A stretch of DNA of 64,000 bases from Hydractinia symbiolongicarpus. Its lineage: Eukaryota > Cnidaria > Hydrozoa > Anthoathecata > Hydractiniidae. The notes beneath the pieces are model-generated. The model was given only the letters and a program-made list of their open reading frames with translations, was not told where the DNA came from and did no database searches. Below are positions 42,838-53,486 of this stretch, one piece after another. Every line of letters begins with the position of its first letter. The stretch's first letter is position 1. The position numbers were made by a program, and so were the translations under genes. The DNA lies in contig NC_079877.1 in NCBI RefSeq assembly GCF_029227915.1, forward strand, positions 29,041,851 to 29,105,850. The letters are read 5' to 3'.

Positions 42838-43512
42838 TTACAACGTTTTGTCTTTAGTTGGTAAAGTGTTTTTAAATACCATATCCCTAATTACACATAA
42901 CATTTGATGCAACAGCCAAATATTTAAAATGTAAAATAATACACTTCCTAGCTTAACTAAAAGCAAAGAATTTTGAGAGTAATATAACTCATATATCATA
43001 TATGTACCAACACCAAAACGAAGAAGCAGGAAGCCAGTAAAAAACAAAACATCGTTTAAGAGAGAAAACAAACCCTTATCGTTACCAGTCTCACTCAACC
43101 AGTATCTTAAATTCAAACTAGGATTTGTTAATTCTGATGTCCATATGGCAAGCAAAATTTCAGGACCAGATTTCGACACATACCAGCTAAATAAAACCAC
43201 TGTACCAGCAATAAAATGGTGAAGAACAATCACCAAGTCTTCTTTGAGATAAAAACAAACAAAACTATCGTAAACAAAATAAGTTGCAGTAATCAACATT
43301 GGAATAGACTGGCACGATGTAACTTCGTCACCAAAATTGCTGAACGGCCATGTTGACTCTGTTAACCAGCAATATTCGCAACAACGACACACAATAACAG
43401 CATGCAGAAGAGAGACAATCCGGGAATTCCATGCTACATCTCTTTTATTAAACCATTGCAAAAACAATAGAAGGACCAACCAAATGCAGATACATGACAG
43501 GAACAAATACAT
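42838..43512 (-). CDS. TLC-domain membrane protein, TLCD5/TMEM136-like, copy 3 (224 aa)
   Basis: Single exon from ATG 43512-43510. It keeps AWNSRIVSLLHAV, paired His at 98-99 (DLVIVLHHF) and WTSELTNPSLNLRYWL. It is the most diverged of the four: the usual YMQTEG before the His pair is YLKEDL, and STWPFSNFGDE replaces the GPWPFDNFGAE of copy 4. The core pattern is intact, so loss of function is not indicated, but a changed specificity is possible. Confidence 0.8.
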   Translation of the reverse strand: MYLFLSCICIWLVLLLFLQWFNKRDVAWNSRIVSLLHAVIVCRCCEYCWLTESTWPFSNFGDEVTSCQSIPMLITATYFVYDSFVCFYLKEDLVIVLHHFIAGTVVLFSWYVSKSGPEILLAIWTSELTNPSLNLRYWLSETGNDKGLFSLLNDVLFFTGFLLLRFGVGTYMIYELYYSQNSLLLVKLGSVLFYILNIWLLHQMLCVIRDMVFKNTLPTKDKTL

Positions 43513-44458
43513 TTAATACAACTTCACATATATTTGTAAATATTGAACCTGAAGTAAGTAAAAGTTGGTAATTAAGTATATTACAACCACCAATTTTAAA
43601 CCACAGGATTTTATTTATTACAGACCTATAACACACAATAATAAAATTCACATTTACTATTTAAGATGGTCAATAAAGGAAGATGCAAATTAGAAAAAGA
43701 TTAATATACAAAACCTTGTTTAGTAAAAATTTTCACAATAGGTAGTTCTGAGTGTTTCAGAAAAACTTATAATAACAGTTTAAAACTTTTAAACAGAATA
43801 AATACTGTAATAAAATGACTATTTTAACAGATGACAAGTAGCTACACATCTGGCACAGTGTACAAGAAAAAAAAGTCTACAGTGGTTGCGATTATTTCGA
43901 GTAGCAATTCCAAATCAATTAAACTTGTACATTATTATATTCACTCTTTCTTATTTTGGTACAAGAAAATCTACAATGTAATTCAAAAAACATAACAAAC
44001 TCTAAACAAAAAGGAAATTAAAAAGAATTACTGTATCATCAATATTGCTTATTTAATTTAATATTTTAACAATGCCAAAGACTTAAAATATATACGATGC
44101 TTTTTTTTCAAAATTAGATATGTTCAAAAAAAGGTAGAAAAACAAATAATAAAAACGTACATATTTTCATTCTTTATTTGTTGACCAGATATTTACTCTG
44201 TAGATTTTTGTGTGAGATTAGACACTAACCAAAAATATTGGCAATGTTCTTATAGTTCTATTTAAATGGAAATACGGTTGTCTACCAACCTTAAATCGTG
44301 ATAAATAACAACCTAATGTAAATGTATTGTAAATAGACTCTGAAGGGCTTTTTGTTATGTTCCTCACTACAGAATGAGATGTGCATGCGTGGTGGAAATT
44401 AAAACAAATTCGACATAACTAAAATAATTTATAAATATACATAAAAAAGAACATGCAT
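43513..44458. other. Intergenic region between TLC copies 3 and 4
   Basis: AT-rich, no gene seen. Confidence 0.6.
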
Positions 44459-45118
44459 CTAACTCTGTTTCAAGCGTTTTATACGTTTTACAGCAAAACG
44501 ATATATCTGATACATCCACAACAAACTAATAACATAGAAAGAAAAGCCACAGAACTTCATTACATAAGCAGTGTGTTTCGACCAATACAAATAACATGCT
44601 ACAACTGAACCTATACAAACTCGAACGATGAAAAACACAGTGATAAAAATAAAATCGTTAAAGAATGAAAATTTAGTATTGTAACTCCCATTTTCTCGCA
44701 AAAACCATCTAACTTGTAAAAAGGGGTTGGTTAGTTCTGACCCCCACGTTGTCAAAGTCACTTCTGCTCCAGATTTGTTTATCCACATGCTTCCCAACAT
44801 GGCGGAGACACTTATACTATGGTGCAACATCATCATTATGCCTTCAGTCTGCATGTAAACACACCAACAAGTTTCGAAAATAAAATAAGCTGAACTTACT
44901 TCAAGAACAATGTTTTGACATACAGTATTTTCAGCTCCAAAATTATCAAATGGCCACGGTCCGGTAAATATACAAACTTCTATACCTCGAGCGATAACAA
45001 ATGCATGGGTCAAGGCAACAATTCTTGATACCCATTCTGCTGACTGCTTTCGGTTGAAATAACACAAAACAAAGTAATATCCAGTCCACAATACTAAGTA
45101 CACTCCAACATAGAACAT
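44459..45118 (-). CDS. TLC-domain membrane protein, TLCD5/TMEM136-like, copy 4 (219 aa)
   Basis: Single exon from ATG 45118-45116. It contains AEWVSRIVALTHAF (residues 27-40), GPWPFDNFGAENTV, TEGIMMMLHH with His99-His100, and WGSELTNPFLQVRWFLR. It is closest to copy 1 by eye. Four genes on the same strand, all without introns in a genome that otherwise shows introns, point to an intronless ancestor, perhaps a retrocopy, amplified in tandem. Spacing is 1-2.5 kb, so each is likely to have its own promoter. Confidence 0.85.
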   Translation of the reverse strand: MFYVGVYLVLWTGYYFVLCYFNRKQSAEWVSRIVALTHAFVIARGIEVCIFTGPWPFDNFGAENTVCQNIVLEVSSAYFIFETCWCVYMQTEGIMMMLHHSISVSAMLGSMWINKSGAEVTLTTWGSELTNPFLQVRWFLRENGSYNTKFSFFNDFIFITVFFIVRVCIGSVVACYLYWSKHTAYVMKFCGFSFYVISLLWMYQIYRFAVKRIKRLKQS

Positions 45119-47111
45119 CTTATTGTGAAATTTTTGCTACACAAAAACTATTATAACAACAAGTATGACATAAAACAATTACTTATAAAAAAATAACAGA
45201 TAAAAATGAAGTTAGGAGTTGGCAAACAACTACTTACCTTCAGGAAAGAAATTTTCGTTTATTATGCAAATTGGTAGTTTTTTTTTATATAAAACAGGGT
45301 TTCCTGGCAAATTTTGGAAAATTGATTGTTTGCGAATTATTGAAAAGGTTTCTATGAAATATATTTGGAATGGAATATATATTCGTGATTTGAATGAAAG
45401 AACTTTCAATTTACAGTTTATTTTCATAAAAAATCTTTACTTTTCGAAGTATCAAAGATGTTTTTCCACAACAAGAAAGTAGAAGCAATTAGATCAATTT
45501 GGGGATAACAATTGCCTTCCGGACCTTCATAAATACACACAATATTACAATCCATCATCAAAAAATAGCAATAAAATTCTTTTCTTAATTGCTTCTACCA
45601 TGACCCATTCTGGGTGTTATTTTTTAGTGAATAAAGTGATTTTAGCAAATATTTTTCAGAAGACATTTATTTTTGCAAAAAATTCTTCCCTTAAGGCATA
45701 AGAAATCAAAATAATATGAGAAACAAACTGCTGAGCAGAGTGAACACAAACAAAGAAAATGCTCAACTAGAGACATTAACATAGTTAAAAAGGACACAAG
45801 TTTGTTCACATAACCTATTCAGCTGGGCTTTAAAAGGCCCACAACACAATGAAAATTCAGAAACTTGCAATGAGGATAATACAGAAGATGGAACTAGAAA
45901 ATAATGTACAGTAATTAATATGCAACAACTTTTTTGAGGATGTTATCAGAAGTACCAAAAACATTATACGATAATAAAGAAATGAGAGAAAAATTCATAA
46001 AAATTCAGAAAACAAAAATTTAAAAAAACAAAGGAAATTGGAAGTTGTGCAAAAGGTTTATTCTGTTAAAGTCTATTAAAAATGAAATAATCACAAAACA
46101 CGTCATGTCGTCCAAGGTTCTAAAAATGGAACCTCGCTAACTTTATTGCTCAGACTAATTTTTGTGAGTTTATTACAACTATAATGAAGTTCAGAAAAAG
46201 TACACACAAAAAAAGGTGTGCGATTTACACCTCAAAACTAGTACTTTAAAAAATAGTCCCATTTGCTAAAATGATTTTCACTTGTTTTAACTTTAATACG
46301 TTAAAAATGAAAGTATTTATATCAGAATTAAAGCAGCTCTTAATAGAAATAATATGTCAAAGACATAGAAAAACAGTTTAAAGAATTTTAATTTTAAAAC
46401 AATCTTGTTGTCATTATGCAAAAAAACTTTTCGGCTTAAATTGGTCCAAACATTTAATTATATACTCCATATGCAGATGCCCTGTCGGTAATAAAAGTTG
46501 ATATAAGATTAAATTTAACATACAGATAAACATGTTTGAACATAGTAATAATACTTTAGCATCTTTTAAAGTCACCTTAACTGCCCTTTCCAAATAATAG
46601 GAAAATTTAAAATTTTCGCTAAGTAAAAAAAAGTACAAAAGTACACGGCCTCGAATAATTTTGAGAGTTGATAAAAAATAAGCATATCATAAGATTGTTC
46701 TAATTCTGAGACAGATAAGCATGCGAGTCTTAATCCAATTTTCCTGATGCCAGGTAAAATATGTATGCACATCGTCTTTATAATAAAATTCCTTTTCTAC
46801 ATTTTAAAAACAAGTTAGTTAATTTAATTGTAAAATAAAACCATTAAAATAATTAGTACATAAAACACGGCAGCAGCAGTAACACTGGAAAATATCATGT
46901 TAATTAGCGTAAAATTTAAAATAGCACATTAAATTTATCATAAAGATGCTATAACATATAAATTAAAGCAACCATGATGCTGTATTGATTTCTTTTAAGC
47001 CTCCAGTACAAAAACCTTTATTTGAACGATATAAATTCTTCCATCGACACATCCATATTCATAATATACATACCCTAACTTACTTGAAAGAAAGAAAAGC
47101 TAAAATAATTT
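45119..47111. other. Intergenic region, no gene recognised
   Basis: About 2 kb, AT-rich. Open frames of 65-87 codons at 45219-45482, 46414-46638 and 46572-46772 lack domains and have biased composition. Confidence 0.5.
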
Positions 47112-47819
47112 TTAATAAGGGTGAGAATAATGTCGCCTGGTGTCTCTGTGTCTTGAGTTATCATGTCTCATTGGTCCAAAATGAGATTGGTTATTTTGTG
47201 GTGAACGTCCTTGACCACCTTGCTGGCGGAGGTGATTAATAGACCGACTGACAGCTTCCAAAAGAAGTGGATTTATGTTTACGTCAGGACTATTTGGTGT
47301 CATATTTCTCTGATTATCACGATGATAGTCACCACCATTCAACCTCGAATGATTATCATACCTTCCTCTATTACCACGATCGTTATAACTATTAGAAAAA
47401 TTCTCACGTTCATTTGAAAAATGACCCCCATTCATATTTCTTGAATCATACGGTCTGTGAAAATCTTTTCTTTCATATGAGTTGTATCCTCTTTTGTTAC
47501 TATAATCGGGACGGGTGTTTACATGTTCATTGGGTGTCTGAGGTGACTCGCTTGGGGTATTGCGTGCATCATATCTTCCAAATGATTGATTTATATCAAG
47601 TGGTCTTTCTGGGGTAGTAAATTGTGTGCCTGTAGATGCTGCGTGTTTGCTGTCTTTTGTAGGTTTACAATAAATTGGTTTTTTATATAACATAAGTTTA
47701 TTAAATAGCTCACATGCAAACGGTACAGAGCACTCATCCCGGAAAGTTACAAACGCAAATGTCTTATTTTTCCCAGTACCTCTGTCTGTTGGGATGTGTA
47801 CATTTCGTAATGGTCCAGC
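47112..47819 (-). CDS. RBM7: RBM7/RBM11-like RNA-binding protein, exon 2
   Basis: Exon 2 begins after an acceptor (TTTTTTAG, 47827-47820) and continues the RRM: AGPLRNVHIPTDRGTG, KTFAFVTFRDECSVPFACEL (RNP1 with aromatic Phe residues) and LFNKLMLYKKPIYCKP. After residue about 95 comes a long disordered tail rich in Arg, Asn, Ser, Tyr and Asp, ending TRRHYSHPY. With exon 1 the protein is 266 residues, close to the length I recall for vertebrate RBM7. RBM7 is the RNA-binding part of the nuclear exosome targeting (NEXT) complex, which guides unstable nuclear RNAs to decay. Assignment to RBM7 rather than RBM11 is by resemblance only. Confidence 0.8.
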   Translation of the reverse strand, partial: AGPLRNVHIPTDRGTGKNKTFAFVTFRDECSVPFACELFNKLMLYKKPIYCKPTKDSKHAASTGTQFTTPERPLDINQSFGRYDARNTPSESPQTPNEHVNTRPDYSNKRGYNSYERKDFHRPYDSRNMNGGHFSNERENFSNSYNDRGNRGRYDNHSRLNGGDYHRDNQRNMTPNSPDVNINPLLLEAVSRSINHLRQQGGQGRSPQNNQSHFGPMRHDNSRHRDTRRHYSHPY

Positions 47820-48435
47820 CTAAAAAATAAAACAAAACTGTTATTTAACAAGGAATCGAAGTATACAGCTAAAATTGTTCATTATAGAATGAATATGAAC
47901 TCTGTATACATTTTTTATTTTTGTGAACATTGGTTCAAAAGAGTACCAGGGTTATTCTGTTTCATACATTTGTGAACACATTTTAGAACTGATTAAACTG
48001 GCAGGGATCACAAAATTTACGCTAAACAAGCAAACAAAATTAAACACACAACAAAAATTAAAAAATTTGTAACACAACAAAGTAAACATGTTCAGATCTC
48101 AGAAGAAAAACAATGCTCAAATTGACGCTAACAAAACCAAAATAGTCCTGGAAATGGCAGGGAGCATTTAGCTAAATTGGCACCTTTGTCAAAAAAAATT
48201 ATAATATCTTATTAAGCATACAACACCACCTCTATCTAATATTTTACTTTTAGGTATATTGTGTAAGTGACAAATTGTGAGTTTATATGGCTCATTGTTG
48301 TCTTGTGGGAGGAAATTGGATTTATATCCATTTACCAGCACAATAATTAAATGCACACAAAATTTTTTGTGAATGTCTAGTTGCTCTCAGTGGTATGAAA
48401 AAACTTATATCAATATCAATATCAATAATATTTAC
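47820..48435 (-). other. Intron of the RBM7-like gene
   Basis: A 616-bp AT-rich intron with GT at 48435-48434 and AG at 47821-47820, phase 0. Nothing else recognised. Confidence 0.75.
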
Positions 48436-48528
48436 CTGTAAAAAAAGTTCCCACAGATGTTCTTCAGTAACCCTCCCTTCAACATTTGACACAAACACTG
48501 TACAATCTGGATCTTGGTAAACAGGCAT
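48436..48528 (-). CDS. RBM7: RBM7/RBM11-like RNA-binding protein, exon 1
   Basis: The first exon of 31 codons reads MPVYQDPDCTVFVSNVEG, then VTEEHLWELFLQ. The TVFVSNV stretch is the RNP2 strand of the RRM, and EEHLWELF is helix 1. It ends exactly at CAG/GTAAAT, phase 0, and joins GCTGGACC of exon 2. An intron at this point after (F/L)xQ, before AGP, is what RBM7-family genes show, as far as I can judge. The start codon is the only ATG close upstream of the RRM. Confidence 0.85.
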
Positions 48529-50040
48529 TTTAATCTACGTATATAAACCAGTACATATTATAGCACAGTAACTTTTTTCAAAAACAGGTGTCAATTTTAT
48601 GTGATAAGTGATTTTATAGTCAGGTTAGATATTTTTAGATTTTATTAAAAATAATATTTCCTTAGATATTACTCTTTTTCATAAACAATGCAAAATTTTA
48701 TTCGGCCCTGAAATTGCTTAATTTTTAACCAAATGCTAAACAATTTGTTTCGGGTGAATAAGTGATAAATAATAGTAAAAATGAAATAAATACTTTGAAA
48801 ATAAACTTGCACAGGTGAACAAGGACTAAACATTTTTTAGGTTTTTCCCTACGTACCTAAACAATGTTTCGTGCAAAGTGCAAAAAATCAATTGTTTATA
48901 AAAAATGTACGCAAAGGGAGTGTGACTAATTGAAAGCAACTTTTTTTTCTCTCTTTAATCCCACCGCATAGCACAAGCAGTCTTTTGTTATTCTGGTCCT
49001 TAATAAAATACACACCTAGGAAAAATTTCAGAGCAGCAATATTATTTTTTAAACACAGGTGCCTTTAAAAGCATATTTGCGTAGGTCACTGCACTGAGTT
49101 TTTCATATTTGGGCATGATTAAGGTTTTTTAGTTTGCAGTTAAATCATTGCTTTGCTGATATATTCAAATAACATACTGTCTTATTAACAAGTGGGCGTC
49201 TGTGCTTTAATGGTGAAAGTACTAAATAATATAGTCAACAATTTTGCAGCCAATGCAGCAATTTTAACAGTACCTTTAATTTTAAGTAGTTTCTCTGAAC
49301 CAGTTAAAATATTTGTCGTAATATTATATATTTTTTTATGTGTTGTAATTTTTTAATTTTTAAATTGATTGATTTTTAGATTTAAAAAATTTCATCAAAA
49401 ATTCACAAAGCTGTTCCATGGAAACAAGATCAATTGCACAGACCAATCTTCCAGAAGAAAAAAAACAACCCTGATTATATATAAAGATGTTAAAGTTGTT
49501 TTTGAATGTTTGTACATGAAAATGCAGAAATAAGAAAAACTTATTGCATTTTCAGTAGTTTTTTATGTTTTATCCATTTTAAAAAAAAATTACATTCCAA
49601 TATTGCAAGAAACAGTAAACACATTCTCTAAATTGTTTATCTGCTTGACAATATCCAGGTTGGAAATAAATTTTTAAAATATATTTTTTTGTATATTTTT
49701 TATACACTGAAAATTCAGAACTTTTATAATAAACCAAAAAAAAAATTCTAAATCATAGTGCTAAAATAAGTTTTCAAGTAAATAAAATTAACATATAAAA
49801 AACATAAACATAATACAAAGTTGTTAACATATAACAGGTAGTTTATAGAAAATATAACGTAAAATGAATTAAATAAATTGGATTTGTTGACTCGCTTATG
49901 TTTTTATATGTCTATTTCCGCACGAGTCATATTATTTGTCAAATAAAATTAACTTTTAAAATATGAAAAATAAAGAAGAAAAAATATTATTTGGTAATTC
50001 ATATTTTTATGATCCATTTCTAAAATTAATTAATTATTAA
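48529..50040. other. Upstream and intergenic region of the RBM7-like gene
   Basis: AT-rich, no gene or transposon recognised. Confidence 0.5.
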
Positions 50041-50044
50041 GCAG

Positions 50045-50300
50045 AATTTGTCTGAGGAGTAATATGGAGATCACTAGTTGTACCCCATCTAGAATATTGC
50101 TGGCAGTTATGGTTACCTTTCTTTGAAGTACCTTGTGAAATTCAAAGTTTTTGCGCAAAATCTATGGTTCTGATAGAAAAAATTACTGGAATAATTTAAA
50201 GTCTTACAGAATATACTCATTACAACAAATATAATATTTTGTTAAATCTTAAACTCAGGGACCTAGAAATATTTGGTAACTTGTACCTGATGATTGTTTA
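50045..50300 (+). pseudogene. LINE reverse transcriptase C-terminal fragment
   Basis: The plus strand reads RSLVVPHLEYCWQLWLPF, then SMVLIEKITGII and KLRDLEIFG. These are the thumb and connection pieces of jockey/CR1-type reverse transcriptases (LEYC..LW.P, then IE..Q...T..I). Stops interrupt it, and no start or tail is seen. Confidence 0.6.
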
Positions 50301-51435
50301 ACATGAAACTTAAAGTCGTACAAAAGTACCGTGTATTTTATTGAACCTGACACACATAATATATAGCTCTACCCGTCGAGCACTCTAGAAGCGCGATTCA
50401 CCTTCACATACTCACATTTGTTTCAGACTGATACTGTTGCTTGACAACTGTTGTCTACCTCTGTGTACTACTAGCTATAGCTAGCTAATGGCTAGCTAGA
50501 CTTCTTTTCTTGTTGGTTCTACTTTATACTAAGTACAATCCCAATCACACACGTACCTGCTTGTGTTCAATTTATGGACAATGGTGTGCCAATCAAAACT
50601 TTTGGTTTAATCACCTTTTTATGTGAAAGTATCTTTTAAAACAAGAAATGTCTCAGAAAACTGTTGTTTTTTTTCCTGTAGGCTAGAGCTGGATTCAGTA
50701 TAGTTGGATTTAGCCAACTCTAAATTTTAGGCCTCTAAACCGTTGTGTATAAAAAAGTGCGTAGCGAGCTATAGTTACATATACAACTGAAAATTGAATG
50801 TTGTACTCATGCCTGCACCAGCCGTAACAAATCCGCCATTTGTGAGCGCCCGTGCCATAAACTCTTTCGCAAAATACACTGGACAAACTCGTCACCAGGG
50901 CATGTGCGTTTTTTTATGAGAGCTTATTTTAAAAAAAGGGGGGCATTCTCGTCCCCAGAGCTCTTTGAGATTAAAACCGAGGTCAAGAATGGAGGGAGTT
51001 TAGACAAAAAAAAAAAAAAACGTTTGTCGATCTGGTTAAAGAGTTTGGAGTAAACATACTTTTTACTGTTAGAAGAAATTTTTTTATCAGCCTTTGGCAG
51101 AACTACATAAGCATTTCCACTTTGAAATGTATGCTATATGTATAAAAATATTTCGTTGGACCAATGCTATAAACCACCATTTAAACGGAAAAAGCTTTTG
51201 ATGAAATTACAGCGAACTATAGTGACAAGACCAGGTGCTCGTGATTTTTAATAAATTTCAACATAACCATGCTATGAGATGGTGGTTTACAATGTTACAA
51301 TGTAAACGAAGGCGGTCGGTTTAAATATCATTGCAATGAATGTGTTGACGAGATGTGGGTTAAAGGAAAACTAGTTCTACGGTCTACTGGTCACATTTAG
51401 GTATTTTACCTCGTCCTCAAACCTTTTCGCGGTAA
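50301..51435. other. Intergenic region, no gene recognised
   Basis: No supported gene. A 15-base A run lies at about 51006-51020. Confidence 0.5.
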
Positions 51436-52020
51436 ACAAAGAAAGAACAAAAAACTGAATAGTATTAATGAATGGTTTGAAGCAAACAAACTGTCTGTAA
51501 ATGTAAATAAAACAAAATATACGCTGTTTTGCAAAAACTCAAATCAGACGGCTTGCCATTAAAACTTCCAGATCTATGTCTAAATGAAACTAGCATAAAA
51601 AGGGAAAGCTCTCTAAACTTTTTAGGTGTTCTTATTGACGAAAACTTGTATTGGAAAACCCATATAAAAACAGTAGAGAATAAGATTTCCAAAAATATTG
51701 GAATATTATACAAAACAAAGCCATTACTAAATTTTCATTGTCTTAAAAATTTATACTTTTCATTTATTCACAGCTACTTAACATATTGTAACATTGTCTG
51801 GGCTAGCACTAATCATTCTAAGCTCACAAAAATTTACAGTAAACAGAAGCACGCATGTCGTATAATAATGTTTCGCAAGGACAGATACACCACAGCCTAA
51901 CCATTATCGAGAGAATAAGGCCCTTGAGTATCTATAAACTGAACATACATCAGGTTTTTGTTGTTTATGCATAAAATCAGGTATGGCATTGCACCCAAGG
52001 CCTAGGGAAATGTTCCTTCT
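51436..52020 (+). pseudogene. LINE (jockey/CR1-like) reverse transcriptase C-terminal relic
   Basis: Two adjoining plus-strand frames encode SINEWFEANKLSVNVNKTKY then NFLGVLIDENLYWKTHIKTV, FSFIHSYLTYCNIVWAS and KLTKIYSKQKHACRIIMF. This is the standard end of a LINE reverse transcriptase. A frameshift near 51525-51550 and a stop at 51898 show decay. The remaining end of the protein can be followed to about 52010. It directly precedes virus element B. Confidence 0.75.
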
Positions 52021-52286
52021 AGCACAGTCGCGCAGTGACGTCACAACAAAACCAGTACCATGCAGCGCTTAGCTATGGAATTCAAGGGGTTAGTCCCTAA
52101 TGAGTGATGACGTCATAAAATCATACAAATAGGAGTAAAATTCTAGCACAGGGGGAATTCCCTAAAAATCAATGCATGCGCAGTCAAGAGGGGAATTCCC
52201 AACATACTCTGTAATCTTCGATACGAAATGATATATAAAATGGTACTCTGTGCTACTGGTGCTCTGTAGAACTACGCGACAAAGTC

Positions 52287-52586
52287 ATGTGCCCAATGAG
52301 ATACGACCCTCCACAGGTGAGTACGACGAAATCCGGCCTTTTTCATGTGATGGAAAACATGGCCGCCCATATGAGCGATGGTGGCGAGTACGTGTATGAG
52401 GGCTACTTTTATGGAGATGTGTACTGCTTGGCTTATGTGGAAAAGCGGAAGGAGTATGACAGCGCGTATGAAATATCGTTGTGGTAGTTGAAAAGGCGTT
52501 ATAAAGGAAGGTCTGTTCCGGACTGGAAACGTCTCGAAAGATTTGGGGGTGACCTGACGCAAGAGAAATTTTTGGGGTTGGTTTGA
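52287..52586 (+). pseudogene. Polinton-like element B: gene 4
   Basis: Counterpart of 24572-24892 in element A. It starts MCPMRYDPPQ and shares HVMENMAAHMSDGGEYVYEG and RKEYDSAYEISLW. An in-frame TAG at 52485-52487 is followed by the remaining homologous part (YKGRSVPDWKRLERFGGDL) to a stop at 52584-52586. A region matching element A continues upstream to about 52235 (TACTGGTGCTCTGTAGAACT). Small protein of about 100 residues, unknown family. First gene of the plus-strand cluster that converges on genes 1 and 2. Confidence 0.6.
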
Positions 52587-52591
52587 AACCA

Positions 52592-52678
52592 ATGTTATCT
52601 TACTACAAGGTGAATGAACGAAAGATTCAAAGCCTGGACGATCGTCTTGAAGACTATAGAATAAATAGAGCACTGTAA
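52592..52678 (+). pseudogene. Polinton-like element B: remnant of the small membrane protein gene
   Basis: A 28-codon frame begins six bases after gene 4. Its end (ERKIQSLDDRLEDYRI) corresponds to the C-terminal helix of the 60-residue membrane protein at 24350-24532 in element A. The membrane segment is missing here. Confidence 0.4.
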
Positions 52679-52871
52679 CGACTGTGAAGGGGTACTTGAC
52701 GAGTATGATAGATGTACCTGCGGGCGTCGGTTCGTGGTAAAGAGTACAATGTTGTGCTGGTACTGTTTTCATGAACATATTACGTATAATGGGGGTCATT
52801 GCGTATGTACAATGGCATGCAATTCTCTAAAGTCGTTTAAACTTTCAATCAAACAAGATGCTAAAATTTGA
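52665..52871 (+). CDS. Polinton-like element B: small Cys-rich protein frame
   Basis: The open frame contains CNDCEGVLDEYDRCTCGRR, then MLCWYCFHEH and HCVC, giving up to eight cysteines that could form a zinc ribbon. The homologue in element A starts with ATG where this copy has ATA at 52665, so this copy has probably lost its start. It overlaps the start of gene 3 at 52858 by 14 bases in another frame. Too short for routine gene calls but conserved between copies. Confidence 0.5.
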   Translation: MEHCNDCEGVLDEYDRCTCGRRFVVKSTMLCWYCFHEHITYNGGHCVCTMACNSLKSFKLSIKQDAKI

Positions 52872-53410
52872 AAGTGAGCTTGTCAAACCTAAATTATTCT
52901 ACTCATTTGCTGCTGCCTTTACAGACATCAACGATATCAATGTGGACTACCTGACAGTGTCAGATCCCATACCTGCTAACGGGGTTAAGGATCAACAGTA
53001 CATTATACACGGGATCTTGTGGTAGCCCTCGAGGTAAAGACGCCTAAAATCTGGTCCCCACATGGAGTGACCCGGTATAATACTAATGCAGTACCGTCGA
53101 TGAGTCTTGATTTTGAAGAGTATCCTGATTGGGTCGCGAAGTATCGTCAAATCAGGTCCAAGATTGAAGATTTGATATCTGAGCAATTGAAAAGGACCGT
53201 TATGTGAACGCCAAGCTTAAATACTACAAAGATGCTATCAAAACTAAATTCCATAATATGCCAGTACCCTATGATGAACCCTGCCAAGCCAGTGCCATCC
53301 TGGCACTATTATCGGTGTATGTTCCAGGTAAAAACTACTACCGTCAGGTACATATTACAGAATGCCGGTATAAGGACTTCAAAAAGGAATGGTTGTTAAG
53401 TGAGGATTAA
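52858..53410 (+). pseudogene. Polinton-like element B: gene 3
   Basis: It begins MLKFESELVKPKLFYSF and runs through TVSDPIPANGVKDQQ, VVALEVKTPKIWSPHG, SLDFEEYPDWVAKYRQI and VPYDEPCQASAILALLSVYV, ending KEWLLSED. Frame changes lie near 53005-53020 and 53195-53205. The uninterrupted protein would be about 185 residues. It is mirrored by 23556-24127 in A. Family not recognised, and no membrane segment. Its stop lies just before the hairpin that separates it from convergent gene 2. Confidence 0.6.
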
Positions 53411-53421
53411 AAAACCCATAT

Positions 53422-53451
53422 ATTTTATAGGCCCTACAAGACCTATAAAAT
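53422..53451. terminator. Hairpin between convergent viral genes, element B
   Basis: ATTTTATAGG and CCTATAAAAT form perfect 10-bp arms around CCCTACAAGA. It sits between the stop of gene 3 (53410) and the stop of gene 2 (53487), as in element A. The conserved CCCTACAAG core in both copies supports a functional role in ending or processing converging transcripts. That role is inference. Confidence 0.55.
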
Positions 53452-53486
53452 GTACAAAAATTAAAATTTGTAAACAGGTGGAGACT

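Noticed and set aside
37532-45118. Reading the four TLC genes as ceramide synthases
   Set aside because: They are too short (219-232 aa) and lack the longer Lag1p-type motif and homeobox-like region, while the ELTNP and His-pair context fits TLCD5/TMEM136 better.
47211-47617. Plus-strand frames of 67-68 codons
   Set aside because: They are antisense shadows of the RBM7-like exon 2.
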